From Melampsora larici-populina 98AG31 (taxonomy: Eukaryota; Basidiomycota; Pucciniomycetes; Pucciniales; Melampsoraceae), in the NCBI RefSeq assembly GCF_000204055.1, contig NW_006768768.1:2339521-2403520 (forward strand): 64,000 nucleotides of DNA, in the 5' to 3' direction. Position numbers and translations under genes: made by a program. Position 1 is the first letter of the stretch. Every line of letters starts with the position of its first letter. Below the pieces are notes generated by a model that was not told the DNA's origin, ran no database searches, and saw only the letters and a list, made by a program, of their open reading frames with translations. This document shows positions 45,271 through 57,200 of this stretch, piece after piece.

Positions 45271-45510
45271 TATTGGTTTTGCAAGGTCACTGTCTTGATA
45301 CTGCCAGTTTTGGACCAAAATTGGGTTTCTGACATTATATGAATTGTGGTTTTAAAAATATCAAAAAATATGCCAGATGATTGGAATGCACCAAAGGGCC
45401 CAACCATGATTTTTTCATATTTTTCTGACCCCTGCCAGCTTCTCTATAATTTTCTATGTCTTCTTAATTTTCTAAACTCAGTGGTAAATTTGCAATTTGG
45501 TGCAGTGTAA

Positions 45511-46751
45511 ATAGCAAGATCACAAACAACTGCTTGAATCTCATTGTAGAGAGCCTTCCATTGTGAGAACGATTGGGCTGATTGAAGCAATGAGTTCCTT
45601 GTTGATTGATCTGATGGACGGGCCCAAAATGAAGTTGGTGAGGTTCAGCACTTTGATTTGGACTGAGTAAGTACATTACAAAAGGCATCAAAATTGGATA
45701 TAGAAGATGCAAATGACATGATACAATTAGAAGATGGGATTGTTGAGTAGTGGTGCAATGAGGGTGGGTGAATGAGCATGCACATCAACAGGAACCCAAA
45801 TTCCATATCTCAATTGAGATATGCACATGAAAACCAGCTGTATCTGACCTGAATCTCTATGAAAAAAAAATCAAATTCTCAAATGGACAAGTCAAACTGG
45901 ATTGACTGTAGATAAAGAAAAATCTAGAGGTCTTTTCCCATGTTGTTAGGAAAAAAAACTTTAAGCCCTACATACTCGCACATCACACACATCACACACA
46001 TGCACACAGAAGAAGAAGAAGAAAAAGAAGAATAAAGAAGAATAAAACATAAAACTAAACTGCCATCCACAATTAAAAAAAACCCTTGTGTGATAAGAAA
46101 AGATAAAGAAAGAAAGAAAGTGGTGAGATATATATAAATTATAATTCATTATAATGCATATAGTTGATAAGTTTTGAGAGAGAATAAACGATGAAAGTAA
46201 GGAAAAAATCACACGTAAAGAACACACACGCACAAAAAGACTTTGTTTGCCTGATTGAAATAAATTCTATATAAAGATGAAAAGGACCACAATAACCACT
46301 GATTTCCACTTCTCTCATCCAAGTTTATTAAGATCTTAAAAGAAAACAATACGAATACGCACAAACGCACACACACACTCTTATCCACAAATAAATTTCC
46401 CCCCCGCATCATTCAAACATACACACACACACCACACATACCGCTTGGAAAGGGAGAAGATGATCCGAGTTTGGAACCCACAAAAAACCGTCATAAAGAA
46501 GAAAGAAGAAGTACCATGAGAAGAAGTACTATGACTGTCAATGTATTCAAATCGAGATCCGTACAAAGAGAGGAGAGAGAAAAAGTGAAACGAAGATCAG
46601 AGAAGGTCGTATCGTGTTGATGATGAATCGTAGCATTTAGGGTCGTGAGTGAGAAAGGCGGGAAAGATCGAAGGGGAGATGATGGTACGACGAAAAGAGA
46701 CAAGAAGAGAGGATGGATTGAAGCTTTGAAAGGTGTCTAGGTTTTGGTTTT
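45511..46751. other. intergenic and 3' UTR region, microsatellites
   Basis: No gene recognised. CA-rich simple sequence at about 45978-46005 and 46360-46440, GAA/AAG runs near 46008-46045. The right end is probably the 3' UTR of the DUF7137-type gene. Open frames here are Phe/Val/Cys-rich products of the simple repeats. Confidence 0.5.
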
Positions 46752-47882
46752 TCATCGGATTCCTGCCAAGACTCCAAACCATCCACCTGCTATAGCTGTG
46801 ACTAGTGTAGCTGTACATGCTAAGATGATAGGAGAATAATGTGAAAGTGAAACACCTGCCGAACAAGTTGAACATGTCCAAGCTAGTTCAAAGTTTAAGA
46901 AAAAGATCAAGAATCAGTACAACTTCTGCATCTCCTATGAGATGAAACCAAAGAAGAAAGTAAAAAGTCTTACATGCTAGAGGTGTATAAGGTTGAGGTT
47001 TATACATAGCAAACTTAAGTGCCGAGTTAGGAGATAAAAGACCAGGTGTAGGCCCAGCTGTCGGACCGCGTTCATCATAAATTTGCATAGTATAAGTAGC
47101 CACCGCAAAAGGAGGATAGCCCGGAGATTGTTGTTGAGCATAAGGATCCCATGTAAGAGCCGTAGCAGTAGCAGCCATGGTAGTGATTGTATAGGTGATC
47201 TTATTAAGTGAACAAAATGCTGCAATGGTGATCGAGTTCCCATAAGAAAGAATATTGGTGTAATTCCAACCAAAGGTTAACGCATTGTTCTCGGCTATCT
47301 TATAATACGATGCTGCTGCTGTTGCAGGTGGTTGAGTATATGTGAGTCCTCCGGCACTGATAGTTAAACAAAAGACAAATGGACTTGATTAGTAACAGTT
47401 CTGAGTTGGTTTTCGATGGTTTTCTTCGAGGTCTGTGCCTGTTTCTTTAGTCTTATCACTCACGGAGAATCAAAGGGAGGTGAATAAGATGATACGGTCG
47501 CCACTGGATTGGCACTTGTGATTAGACCGGTTGCGGGTCGATTGGCTTGATTTTGAGCATTGTTTGCGTTATTGGCGTTGTTGTTTGCATTGTTAGCGTT
47601 ATTGGCGTTGTTCGCATTGTTCGCATTATTTGCATTGTTTGCATTATTAGCGTTATTTGCATTGTTTCCATTATTAGCGTTATTAGCATTGTTCGCGTTG
47701 TTATTATTGTTATTGGCATTATTACCTGCAGCAGGAGCGGGAGTAGCTGCAGGATTGACAGCTTGACGAATATGAAGTTGAGCAGGTTGTTGTTGTTGTG
47801 GCCAAAGGTCTGGAGAAGCGATTAGTTGAGATACGAGAGTAAGAAGAGTAAGAGGGCTGATGATCGTCCTAGAAAGAATCAT
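46752..47882 (-). CDS. DUF7137-type secreted or membrane-anchored protein with Asn/Ala repeat
   Basis: Model: exons 47882-47464, 47356-46974 and 46882-46752, GT-AG introns with phases 2 and 1, giving 310 residues. A signal peptide (MILSRTIISPLTLLTLVSQL) is followed by a Gln/Pro stretch and about 65 residues of Asn-Asn-Ala repeats. The folded domain then begins GGLTYTQPPATAAAS, with ALTFGWNYTNIL, ITIAAFCSLNKITYTI, ALTWDPYAQQQ, YTMQIYDERGP and KFAMYKPQPYTPLA. After the last splice come two Cys (WTCSTC) and a C-terminal hydrophobic helix ending in FGVLAGIR. This order matches fungal DUF7137 proteins, which are single-pass and face outside the cell; their function is unknown. Cell wall or surface location is inferred. 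Confidence 0.8.
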
Positions 47883-48350
47883 GATGAGAAGAAAGTCGAA
47901 GGGTGGGTTGAATGATGAGTTCGGTCTCGATGATCGAGTGTTTTGAAGATATGATGCACTATTGAATAAGTTTAGAATCTTCTTGTTTTGATTAGATTTG
48001 AATTGAGTGTATGATGATATATATTGAATTGTAAACTGGATCCTTAGATTGATAGTTTTGATGGATGATGATGAAATGTTTGCTGATTTGGTGATTGATT
48101 AATGTTGAGAAGTGGTTAAGGATGGTTTTTGAGAAGAAGTGAAAGTGATGAATCGATTTGAAAACCAATTCACTCATTCAAGATCATCTTCTGAGGTTTA
48201 AGTCTCTAAATTTCTGAGGCTCACAAACACTTCATCAACTGTATTTTATAGAATTCTACATCCGCCTACTTGAAAAAATCTCATAGTAGCAAACCTACAT
48301 ACTCATCAGATAATTCAAATTGCTTCTTGGAGTGTTTATATTACAGCTAA
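47883..48350. promoter_or_regulatory. upstream region of the DUF7137-type gene
   Basis: About 470 bp of AT-rich sequence between the ATG at 47882 and the Harbinger-type MITE. It should contain the promoter; a TATATAT on the minus strand near 48020 is a candidate TATA element. Nothing else was recognised. Confidence 0.35.
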
Positions 48351-48771
48351 GAGCATCAGCACCGGGACCTTGTAAAAGAGGTCCCTGTATCTGACATTTG
48401 TGACAGGAGAGCAGGTGTATTGCAACTTTCTCTCCAAAATGTAAAAATTTGGAGAAATCGTTGCTGTGTGAATGTACAAATGTACAGATCATACCAATGA
48501 CCGGGTTGGGGCTTTGGGTCTAATTGAGAAGACTCGTGCGAGGTTGTAAGGTGTCGGATAGAGAAGATTGGTATAAATTTTCGACGTTTGGTCCCGTTTG
48601 GTCGACTTTTGGAATATACGCTGCAGTCCATTAATGGACAGCAGAGGGATGATTTTACACGACGCGTAAATCATACAGGTCATTTACAAGGTCCGGTGCC
48701 TCGTGTTTAGTCTCACGGGTTTGTAAAATGGCATGTATTTACCATTTTACAAGGTCCCGGTGCTGATGCTC
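48351..48771. mobile_element. 421-bp PIF/Harbinger-type MITE with TAA target duplication
   Basis: Perfect inverted ends start GAGCATCAGCACCGGGACCT and continue TGTAAAA (27 bp, 48351-48377 and 48745-48771). Flanking TAA occurs on both sides (48348-48350 and 48772-48774), the TWA target of PIF/Harbinger. No coding capacity. It lies in the upstream region of the DUF7137-type gene. Confidence 0.88.
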
Positions 48772-48774
48772 TAA

Positions 48775-50240
48775 TCTACATATTTGTCTTGGGTATCTTG
48801 ATAAACATTTCACATAGATTCCACATTCTTGAATCAAATTGGACCGCAAAACTTTTGTTAATGCTTCTGATTCATTTTGGACTTGAGCTTTCATTTCATG
48901 AGGAATAATGTGTTTTAAATAGTCATTCTTGTCTTGATTTACTTTTTAGTACTCCAATCATCAACCATATAAGTAAAGCTCTGGCTAAAAATGGTCGTGT
49001 ATCTTCATTTGTTCACATATAGAAAGTTCTATAAGACTTCTTTTGTTTTTGGCTAGCAAAAGTACCACCCAGAGTCCATAGATACAATGAAATTGCCATA
49101 AATGCAATCTATACCAGAAATGGATCTTGTCCTCTGTACTTATCTATAAATGAAATGGTGGCACCAAATATGTGGGATCATTTTTGAGTCAATGTGATGA
49201 CGGAGAAGAGAATCACAATAAAACGCAAGTAAGCATACTTCACTACAAAAACATGAATTGATGTGTTTGAGATCTAACTAAAAAGTAAGTAATACTCATT
49301 TAAATACTGGTAGCACACAAAGAGTTTAATCATTCTAATTATGCAGAGGGGTTTGCATATGTACATATGTCACATGTGTGTGGCAATTCTTTTGAAGTTT
49401 CCTGTCCATTGGACAACCTCCAGACATATAGATTGACAATTTTGTTGGTGTCTCATGTGAATGTAGATTGCTGTCCTTAAGGTTCAGGTAAGGGATCAGA
49501 CTCTAATGCAATAGGGCCAAGCCAGATGGGCTGGAGAAAAATTCAGCCTTGGTTAGATGGAGCTTTGTAATAATTTGAGTTACTCAGATAGAGTGGCATG
49601 AAACACTCTGAGGTCTTGCAAGAGACATCAACAATGTTGAGGATTACTCAGAACCTATTGATTGCAAGGCAGTGTACATGATCACACAAGAATCCTCTTC
49701 ATGAAGCTTTCTATTCTTTGTATTCTTTGTCAATGTGGCAAAATAACACTTGTTCACACAATCTTACAGGGTGAACTTACAAAATGGGTAACCGTGTTCT
49801 TATTATTTAATATTATGACACAAAGACCCAAGAAAAGCATGTGTGACTATGGTACCTTCAACATACATCAGCAATGAAGAGACAGTGCTTCAATTGTATA
49901 TTGAAATCATACCAGCGCATTGCATACTTAGACCTACTTGGAACTCTACGTGTGGGATCTTTCGCAGGTCAAGAATAACAAATCACAACTCATGAAAAGG
50001 AAAGAAATTGTAAAGGCACAATATCTTCATCAGCCATGATGACTTCTCATCAAACTTTTTTTTTAAGTGCTTTTGGCTTAATTGCATATAACACTATCAA
50101 CACATGTAAAAAGAGAAGGACTAGTACACCTTAGAAGAACGGCCAACTAATCAAAACTTGAGACATTTAATAACAGCAGAAAAACAAATGAAAACTTTTG
50201 GAGCCCAAGCTTGTAGCTTATTAACCCTTGTAGCGTATTT
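48775..50240. other. intergenic stretch, no gene recognised
   Basis: AT-rich with scattered short open frames (longest 71 codons at 49662-49877) that show no family motif. It runs up to the T-rich tract at about 50244-50256, which may be the poly(A) tail (minus strand) of the LINE that follows. Confidence 0.45.
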
Positions 50241-50660
50241 CCTTTTTTTTTTTGAAAACCATCTTTAGGCATTTAGCCCACCCGCAGGAAAATGATGGGC
50301 CTCTATGAACTGTTTTTAGTTTAGTAAAAACCGTTTATAGAGTCATTAGACTCAATAACTTCTTGCGTACTCCATATAGGAAACCGTCCAAGTTGGTGTC
50401 AAGAGCTAGAAAATAGAAACCATTTGATATATGTCTCCTGCTCCTGTGATCCAATATGTTGCTTGGAGGTCGCCGAACCCTTTGGATTGAACATTATCTT
50501 TAGTACTGCTTGTGTTTTAGAGTCCACTGCGACTGGTTTGAAAAATGTCTTGATAGCCTGTGGATCCATGGTGGTACATGAAAGCTAGTTTGGAGGTTAA
50601 CAAACCCTTGTGGGATTGAACACTGATCTGGGAAGGAATGCATTGGGTAGGTCCTCAGTA

Positions 50661-52477
50661 TCATCGTTCTTCTTGTGTTACTTCATATCTCTGTTTTGTG
50701 GTCGCCTTCTTGAGGGTTTTATCCGGTGTGTATGTATGAACATGAATGAATCTTTTAGTATGGAGAATAAAATCTGCTAGAAAGGGAAACGCTTTAGGGT
50801 TATCCAGTAGCTTCGTTGCATTACACCAGTTGACTTTAATTTTTTCTTTACGTAGGCTTGCTCTGAATTTCTTCCTTGCTCGTGAGTGTTTTCTGCAGTA
50901 CAAGAGAAAATGTTCAGTACTCTCCTTCACACCACATAATGGGCACATCGGGGATTCTGTTAGATTTTGTTTGAACAAATGGTCATTTAGGGGGCTATAC
51001 TTCGCTCTCAGCTGGAAAATCACTGCGGCACCACCTTTTTCGATATTCTGGAGGCCTTTAGATATGTCTTTTGGGTGAGTGATGAATTTATTTTTACCAG
51101 GTTTGAATATATAATTCTTGATGTTGAAATTTCTGTGGGTTCTTTTCTTTAGGATACCCAAACTCGTGGGGATTGTGGTCGCATTTGTCATGTCGGATGC
51201 AGCGACTTTAGCTAATTCATCTGCTTTTTTGTTCAGTTCTATGTCCAAATGGCCTGGGGTCCAAAAAAGTCTGACATTGGTGTTAGTAGGAAGTCTGCGT
51301 AAGTTAGCTCTTATCTTAATGACTAGGTGTTGACCCAAACACTGTCGTGGTGCATCATGGACCAGTCTCAGAACTCCTTGGTTATCACTAAAAATGGCAA
51401 GATCGGTCAGCTGCGGTCTGTGGTTTCTGAAGATCTCGTTTGCTAACTCAGTAGCGTTCAGAATTCCCATTAGTTTGGCTTCATGATTGGAAAAATTGTT
51501 GTTAAATTTGATTGATGTCAGTTTGTTGGAGGCTTTAGTGACTGCTGATGCTCCACCACCTTCGTCATTTACTGAACCATCTGTGAAAATGACGAGTGAG
51601 TTCTTTTCCTCTTCTTTGACTATCTGATTTGGTACCAGTTCCTTAGTTTTGTCTTTTGACTTCTCCAGATTGATTAATTGCCCAAGATTTCGTGTCCAGG
51701 GGACTAGTGAGTGAGCATAAATTATTTCCATCTCTTTGTTTGCGATAGAGTCGAGTTCATGATGTTGTAACCTTTGTGAGTTGACGATTTTAGCTGAAGT
51801 TCATGCTTGATGAAGACTCTTGTTGGATGTTCTATTGGGGCTGTTGGTCTCTTGAGTAGGAAGTTATGATGTCTTCTGGTGGCTATCATGATGAAGGGGG
51901 TCATGTAGGCGTCGTGACTAAGCATTTTGGTTGCTGTACCTTTGAAACCACCTAGGATGATCCTATTTGCTGAGTTCTGTAATTGGGATAAAATGTTATT
52001 AGCTTTGGAAAAAAAATTGCCTGTACACCAAATGACACTGCCATAGAGTATCCTTGGCAGAAGAATCGCGAGTGTTAGTTTTTTCCCTTCCTTTGGGGTA
52101 AGGCCCGAATAGCACTTGTTCAGGCGTCAAAGTTGGTCTATTGAGAATTCACCGATTTCCTGAACTTGAGACAGGTGATGGTTGAAAAGGAGCTTTGTAT
52201 CAAACCATACACCCAGCCATTTGACTTTGTGTTTGGGTTTCAGTAGGGTGTTGCCAAAGTTGAAATCTGGAAAAGACTTGATTCATTTCTTTGTGAAGTG
52301 GATCAACTGGGCATTTTTCTTCTTGAAAATTGCTCCGTGTGTGTTTGCCCATCTGAGTGATTTCTCTGCTTGTTGTTTTAGTTTGATCATGTTGGTGTCA
52401 AACGATTTTGGGGAGACAATGTGTACTACATCGTCTATGAAACCTATCGACATGTTATCCGCCTTGGGGGAGAGGGG
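50661..52477 (-). pseudogene. LINE ORF2 C-terminal half (RT palm to RNase H)
   Basis: It starts with PLSPKADNMSIGFIDDVVHI (the RT catalytic FIDDV near 52440), then thumb-like sequence with at least one stop. A frame change occurs near 51730. Then RNase H: LVIFTDGSVNDEGGG (about 51560), FSDNQGVLRLV, FWTPGHLDIELNKKADELAK, followed by the knuckle CPLCGVKESTEHFLLYC (about 50930). The 3' end stops at 50661. It continues the RT half located on the other side of the solo LTR. Confidence 0.85.
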
Positions 52478-52482
52478 GGTTG

Positions 52483-53389
52483 TGTAAGAAAACAAGATCT
52501 TACGCTCGACGCTGTAGATCTGTGACAAATACCTTTATAAAGGTGAAAGAATATTTCAGCCTTATGCTGACGAGGCAAGGCTGAGAAAGATAACGAGTTC
52601 TAAACTCGACAGGTGACGAACCTTTATAAAGGTGAAAGAATATTTCAGCCTTATGCTGACGAGGCAAGGCTGAGAAAGATAACGAGTTCTAAACTCGACA
52701 GGTGACGAACCTGGACGGCGAGGAAGATTAAGTAAAAGAAAACTTTAGAATCTAATTCCTCGATCATGAATATACACACACACAAAACAATAGTTCTACT
52801 AACCTTTATAAAGGTGAAAGAATATTTCAGCCTTATGCTGACGAGGCAAGGCTGAGAAAGATAACGAGTTCTAAACTCGACAGGTGACGAACCTGGACGG
52901 CGAGGAAGATTAAGTAAAAGAAAACTAACAAGGCAGAACAAAAATGAAATGTAGAAATAGAAAGAAGAAAAAGGATATAAAATTGAGAGTAGTTTTTAGT
53001 AAGAGTCTTGACACAGTAAAAAGAGAAAAAGTTGATAGTTTTCTAATCTCACCTTTAGAATCTAATTCCTCGATGGGGGGAAAGATTCGAAAGGGAACAG
53101 AGAGGGGGTTAATAAGAAAAATATCAAGGACACAAATTTTTCTAGAATCGAACACATGAAACTCATTTAAACAACAATAACTAATCTATCCTCAACTTAT
53201 CCCAATCCGGACAACTCCTTCTAACACTCTTCCTCATAATCCATTCAGTAATCCCAATCGGTCAAAAGCCTTCTCATAACATCTTGGTTATCCGCTTTCC
53301 ACAAGCCTTCTCATTCGTATTCAATTGATTTGTTAAGTATGCTACCTTAATGGTTTTGACCAACTTACTGGAGATTAAGTTCTCCAACA
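52483..53389 (-). mobile_element. solo Ty1/copia-type LTR inside the LINE RT
   Basis: On the minus strand it begins TGTTGGAGAACTTAATCTCC and ends TTTTCTTACA, 907 bp, flanked by a perfect 5-bp target duplication CAACC (plus strand GGTTG at 52478-52482 and 53390-53394). Removing LTR and one duplicate rejoins the LINE RT frame without a gap. Inside are an 89-bp direct repeat (52531 and 52620) and a third copy at 52802, each with CTTTATAAAGGTGAAAGAAT. Superfamily is inferred from the TGTTGG start and 5-bp duplication; no internal coding region remains. Confidence 0.85.
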
Positions 53390-54270
53390 GGTTGAGCTTA
53401 GGAGCGAAGAATTGTAGATTATGTATAGGATTACCGAAAGCAGGGAACCTTGGGGTAGACCATTCTCAACTTGAAATTTGTTTGAGTGAAAATCTTGCAG
53501 TCGTAGGTTGGTAGATCTGTCTGAGAGGAAGCCTTGTACTAAGCGTATAAGGTAGGGTGGGCAGCGTTGCTTGTGGAGAGTGTGTATCAGTCTTTCTTTG
53601 TGTACTGAAGGGTAAGCAGATTTGACGTCGAGGAAAAGTGCTGTGACTACCTCTCCGTTATGCCACTTGTCTTTTATCCAAGAGGTGAGGAGCAGGAGTG
53701 CGTCATCCGTTGATCGTTGCCTTCTGCCTCCCATGTGACCATCAGCCAGTTTGTTCCTGGTTTCCGCCCAGTAAGTGATGTGATTTGTGATGATTTTTTC
53801 TAGGATCTTGCCTAAACAGCTTAACAGTGCAATAGGCCGATATGAGTTAGGTTCAGAATAAGGGTCTTTACCACTTTTCCTGATGATGATTGTAATGGCT
53901 GAGCGCCAGGTGTTGGGGAAGTATCCTAATTTGAAGCATGCGTTGAACAGGAGGCATAACTTGTCCTCTATTGCGGGGTAAGCAAGTTTGATGATCTCGT
54001 TGGAGAGTCGATCACCGCCATTGGCTCGTCGGTTGGGTAGTGTGTTGACAATTCTGGCTAGTTCGTCAGGAGTGAGCTCGGGGAAGTCTAGGGGAGCATT
54101 GAGGTCGTGGGTATTCGCTGGGGGGAGGTCCGAAAGATCTGATTCAACATGAGCGACTGAGGTGCCGTAGTATAGAAGTTGGGCTTGTTCTTCTTTTGAT
54201 GTTGCTATTGAACCATCCAACTTCTTGAGAGGGGCTACCTCACTCGTTGATTTTGGTTTAATCACAGCCT
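53390..54270 (-). pseudogene. LINE ORF2 reverse transcriptase, first half
   Basis: Open for about 290 codons: KPKSTSEVAPLKKLDGSIAT, RRANGGDRLSNEIIKLAYP, ITIIIRKSGKDPYSEPNSYR, DGHMGGRRQRSTDDALLLLT, ALFLDVKSAYPSVHK and ENGLPQGSLLSVILYIIYN. It is cut by the solo LTR just before the catalytic FIDDV block. Its right end abuts the truncated gypsy chromodomain at about 54270. Confidence 0.85.
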
Positions 54271-57200
54271 TTCCAGCTAACCAAGTATTCCACCTTTCTT
54301 CTTCTAATTCTCTTATCTAATATGGCTTCGACCTCCCATTCCTCCTCGCCGTCGATCTCGATTGGGTACGGGGCTGCCTGTTGTCTCTCTTCAATCAAAT
54401 CCAGTAAGTGTTTCTTTAATACTGACACGTGAAAAACAGGGTGCACTTTACTCATACTCGTTGGCAGTCTTAGTTTGTAGGCCGATAGTGATACTTTCTT
54501 CTCAATGCTGAAGGGGCCTAACCAGCGGTGATCTAACTTGGCCGACGGTCTAGTTGTCGAGATGTGGCGACTGCTAAGCCAGACTTCGTCACCTATGTTC
54601 CAGTCTGGTGTAGGTCGAACCTTCTCATCATAATTTCTCTTCATCACGTCTTGCGCTCTAAGTAAGTTCTCCTTGAGTTCGGTTTGAATTTCTTCTATAT
54701 TTCTCAGTCGGTCTTCAACTTCTGGTATGCAACGTTCATCGGATGGTATTCTCCCGAATGACAGGTCAGACCCTACATTTGCCTTAAACGGTGAGAATCC
54801 AGTCGAGGTGTGTGTACTGTTGTTATACGCGAACTCGGCCAGAGGTAAATAGTCAGTCCAGTCATCTTGTCGGTAACTTACAAAATGGCGAAGGTATTGT
54901 GCAACGGCCTTGTTGACAATCTCGGTCTGCCCATCTGACTGTGGATGGTACGCTGTCGACGGGTGGAGTTCGATACCAATCTGTTTGTTCAATGATTCGG
55001 TGAGTTTTGATACAAACACACTCCCTCTATCAGACACAATGGTCTTCGGAGCGCCATGAAGTTTCCAGACATTTGCTAACATCAGGTTGGCTAATTCGCT
55101 TGATGACATTTCCGTTGTGCAGGCGATAAAGTGACTCATTTTCGTCATTCGGTCAACTACAGTGAGGATACAGTTTTTTCCCTGTGATAACGGCAAGTCA
55201 GTAATTAGGTCATAGCTCACATCCGTCCATGGTCCTGCAGGCACAGGTAATGGCTCAAGTGACCCAAACGGTGATAAACTAGAAGGCTTGACGCGGGTAC
55301 AGGAGTCGCACCCATCTACGAAATTGTTGACGTAAGTTTTCATTAGTTTCCATCTGTATTGTCTCTGCACCAAGCTCAGCGTCTTAGCTCTTCCCAGATG
55401 CCCCGCTAATGTACTGTCATGCCGGCTACGTAGGATTCCAAATTTGCATGTTTTGTCGTCCGGGACCTCTACCAATCCATCACAATACAGCACTCCATCG
55501 CGGACTTCGTAGCCTTCTAGTGCATCTTTGACTTCATGTACCAATGGTTTTGACAGTACCTCCATCAATCCTTTAATATGTGGGTCTGCCGTCGAGGTTT
55601 CTCGGATTCGTGAAAGGATCTTGTCATCGGTCCACACTGGTGAGTCTGATGTCCGATCTAGTGCGTCAATTTCTATGTCTGTTTCCGCATAATTCTGACA
55701 CACATCTTCTTCGAACCATTCCTCGACATCATCGTGCTCGATTGACTCATCCACAAACCAAGCCTCTACGCTATCTATGTCGACGTTGAATGTTGACTCA
55801 GACACATTCTCTGGTCGTAACAGGCTACCAAAGGACAGTTTTTCGTGCGCCGAAGGCTCCAGATCAGGTCGTCGAGATAGCGCATCAGGTTTGCTCGACT
55901 GCCGGCCTGGTCGGAATCGAATGTGGAAGTCGAAGCACCCCAGGGTCTCGGCCCAACGGGCTTGCCTTCTTGTGAGTTGTTTCGTTGACATGAATGATTC
56001 CAAATTCTTGTGGTCGGTGTATACGGTCACTTCCAGTCGGTTGGGATTCCCTTCCAGATAGTGCCGCCACTCTTTGAAAGAGGCCACAACCGCTAATAAC
56101 TCCTTATCAAAGATTTCGTAGTTACGTTTGGCTTGGACTAACGACCGCGAGAGGAACACCACGGGGTGTAGAATGTCCTTGTCGTCCAACTGCGACAGTA
56201 CGGCTCCCAACGCGAAGTCAGAGCAGTCGCACTCTAGGATAAAAGGTTTATACAGGTTCGCAATTTTAAGGATTGGGGCTGTCGTAAAGGAGTTTTTCAA
56301 CGTCTCAAAGGCCTTCTGTTGAGCTTCTTTCCATTCAAAAGGTATGTTTTCCCTTGTTAAGTCATGAAGTGGTCTGGTGATTTGAGAAAACCCGCTAATG
56401 AATCTACAATAAAAATTCGAAAACCCCAGGAATCGTTGGATCTGATTGACATTCTTCGGTGCTGGCCATTCGCTTACCGCGGAGACTTTGAGCAGGTCCA
56501 TACGGACTTTGTTCTTTGAGATACGTAGTCCCAAATACTCAATTTCCTTGCATGAGAACTTACATTTCTCTGGCTTCAACCATATGTTGTGTGCTTGCAG
56601 TATTTTTAGGACTTCTTCCACAACTTGTTCATGGTCTACTCCGGCCGGTGTGTAAATCAACAGATCGTCTAGATAAGCGGCTAGGTCATGTCCGATTCTT
56701 TCACGTAGTATGTCCGAAATGAAAAACTGGAAGAATCCAGACGCACCCGTGGGCCTGAACGGCATGGTAAGAGGTTCGAATTGCCCTCGCTTACAAATGA
56801 ATGCCAATTTCTTCTCATCTCCCTCTTTCACTCTCAGATTGTTATAGCCATTCCGTAGGTCTAAGCTCATGTAGTTTTCGGCGTCGCGCAAGCTATCCAC
56901 TAATTCCATGGTCAAGGGTAGTGGGTATTTATTTTTGACAGTCAGGGCATTCAACTTTCAATAGTCGAAACATGGACGTAAGTTTCCGTCCTTTTTTCCG
57001 GTAAAAAGGACCGGGGCAGCCCATGGGGATGTGGTACGTCGTATCGTGCCCTTGCTAAGTCCTTTGTCTATCATCGTGTTTAGAGCAGTTTCTTCCGCAG
57101 GTGATAGTGGTATTATTTTACTAGCCTGAGGAGTCGCTCCGGGTACGAGATTGACACGAAAATTGTAGCGACGGTGGGGAGGTAGAGTCATAGCGCTTGT

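Larger units (their letters stand above)
43623..45507. mobile_element. non-autonomous CACTA-type DNA transposon with long TIRs
   Basis: It begins CACTACGCCAAATC and ends CAATTTGGTGCAGTG, inverted relatives of each other, and is flanked by a 3-bp target duplication TAA (43620-43622 and 45508-45510). The inverted similarity continues for about 150-200 bp on each side, after allowing for an insertion in the left arm (TTTAGAAAATT facing AATTTTCTAAA; TTTGGTCCAAAACTGGC facing GCCAGTTTTGGACCAAAAT). CACTA termini with 3-bp duplications define the CMC superfamily. No transposase remains; the interior is filled by other small elements. Confidence 0.8.

Noticed and set aside
45961..46233. 90-codon minus-strand frame with CVHVCDVCDVRVCRA
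   Set aside because: Cys/Val pattern comes from CA/GT microsatellites; no start context, splice or signal peptide support.
47547..47825. Plus-strand Val/Ile/Cys and Leu/Ala repeat frames
   Set aside because: Complement of the Asn-Asn-Ala codon repeat of the minus-strand gene; hydrophobic only by base composition.
52544..52925. Triple repeat inside the LINE taken as a separate minisatellite
   Set aside because: It lies wholly within the 907-bp LTR defined by TG...CA tips and a CAACC duplication, so it is internal LTR structure.
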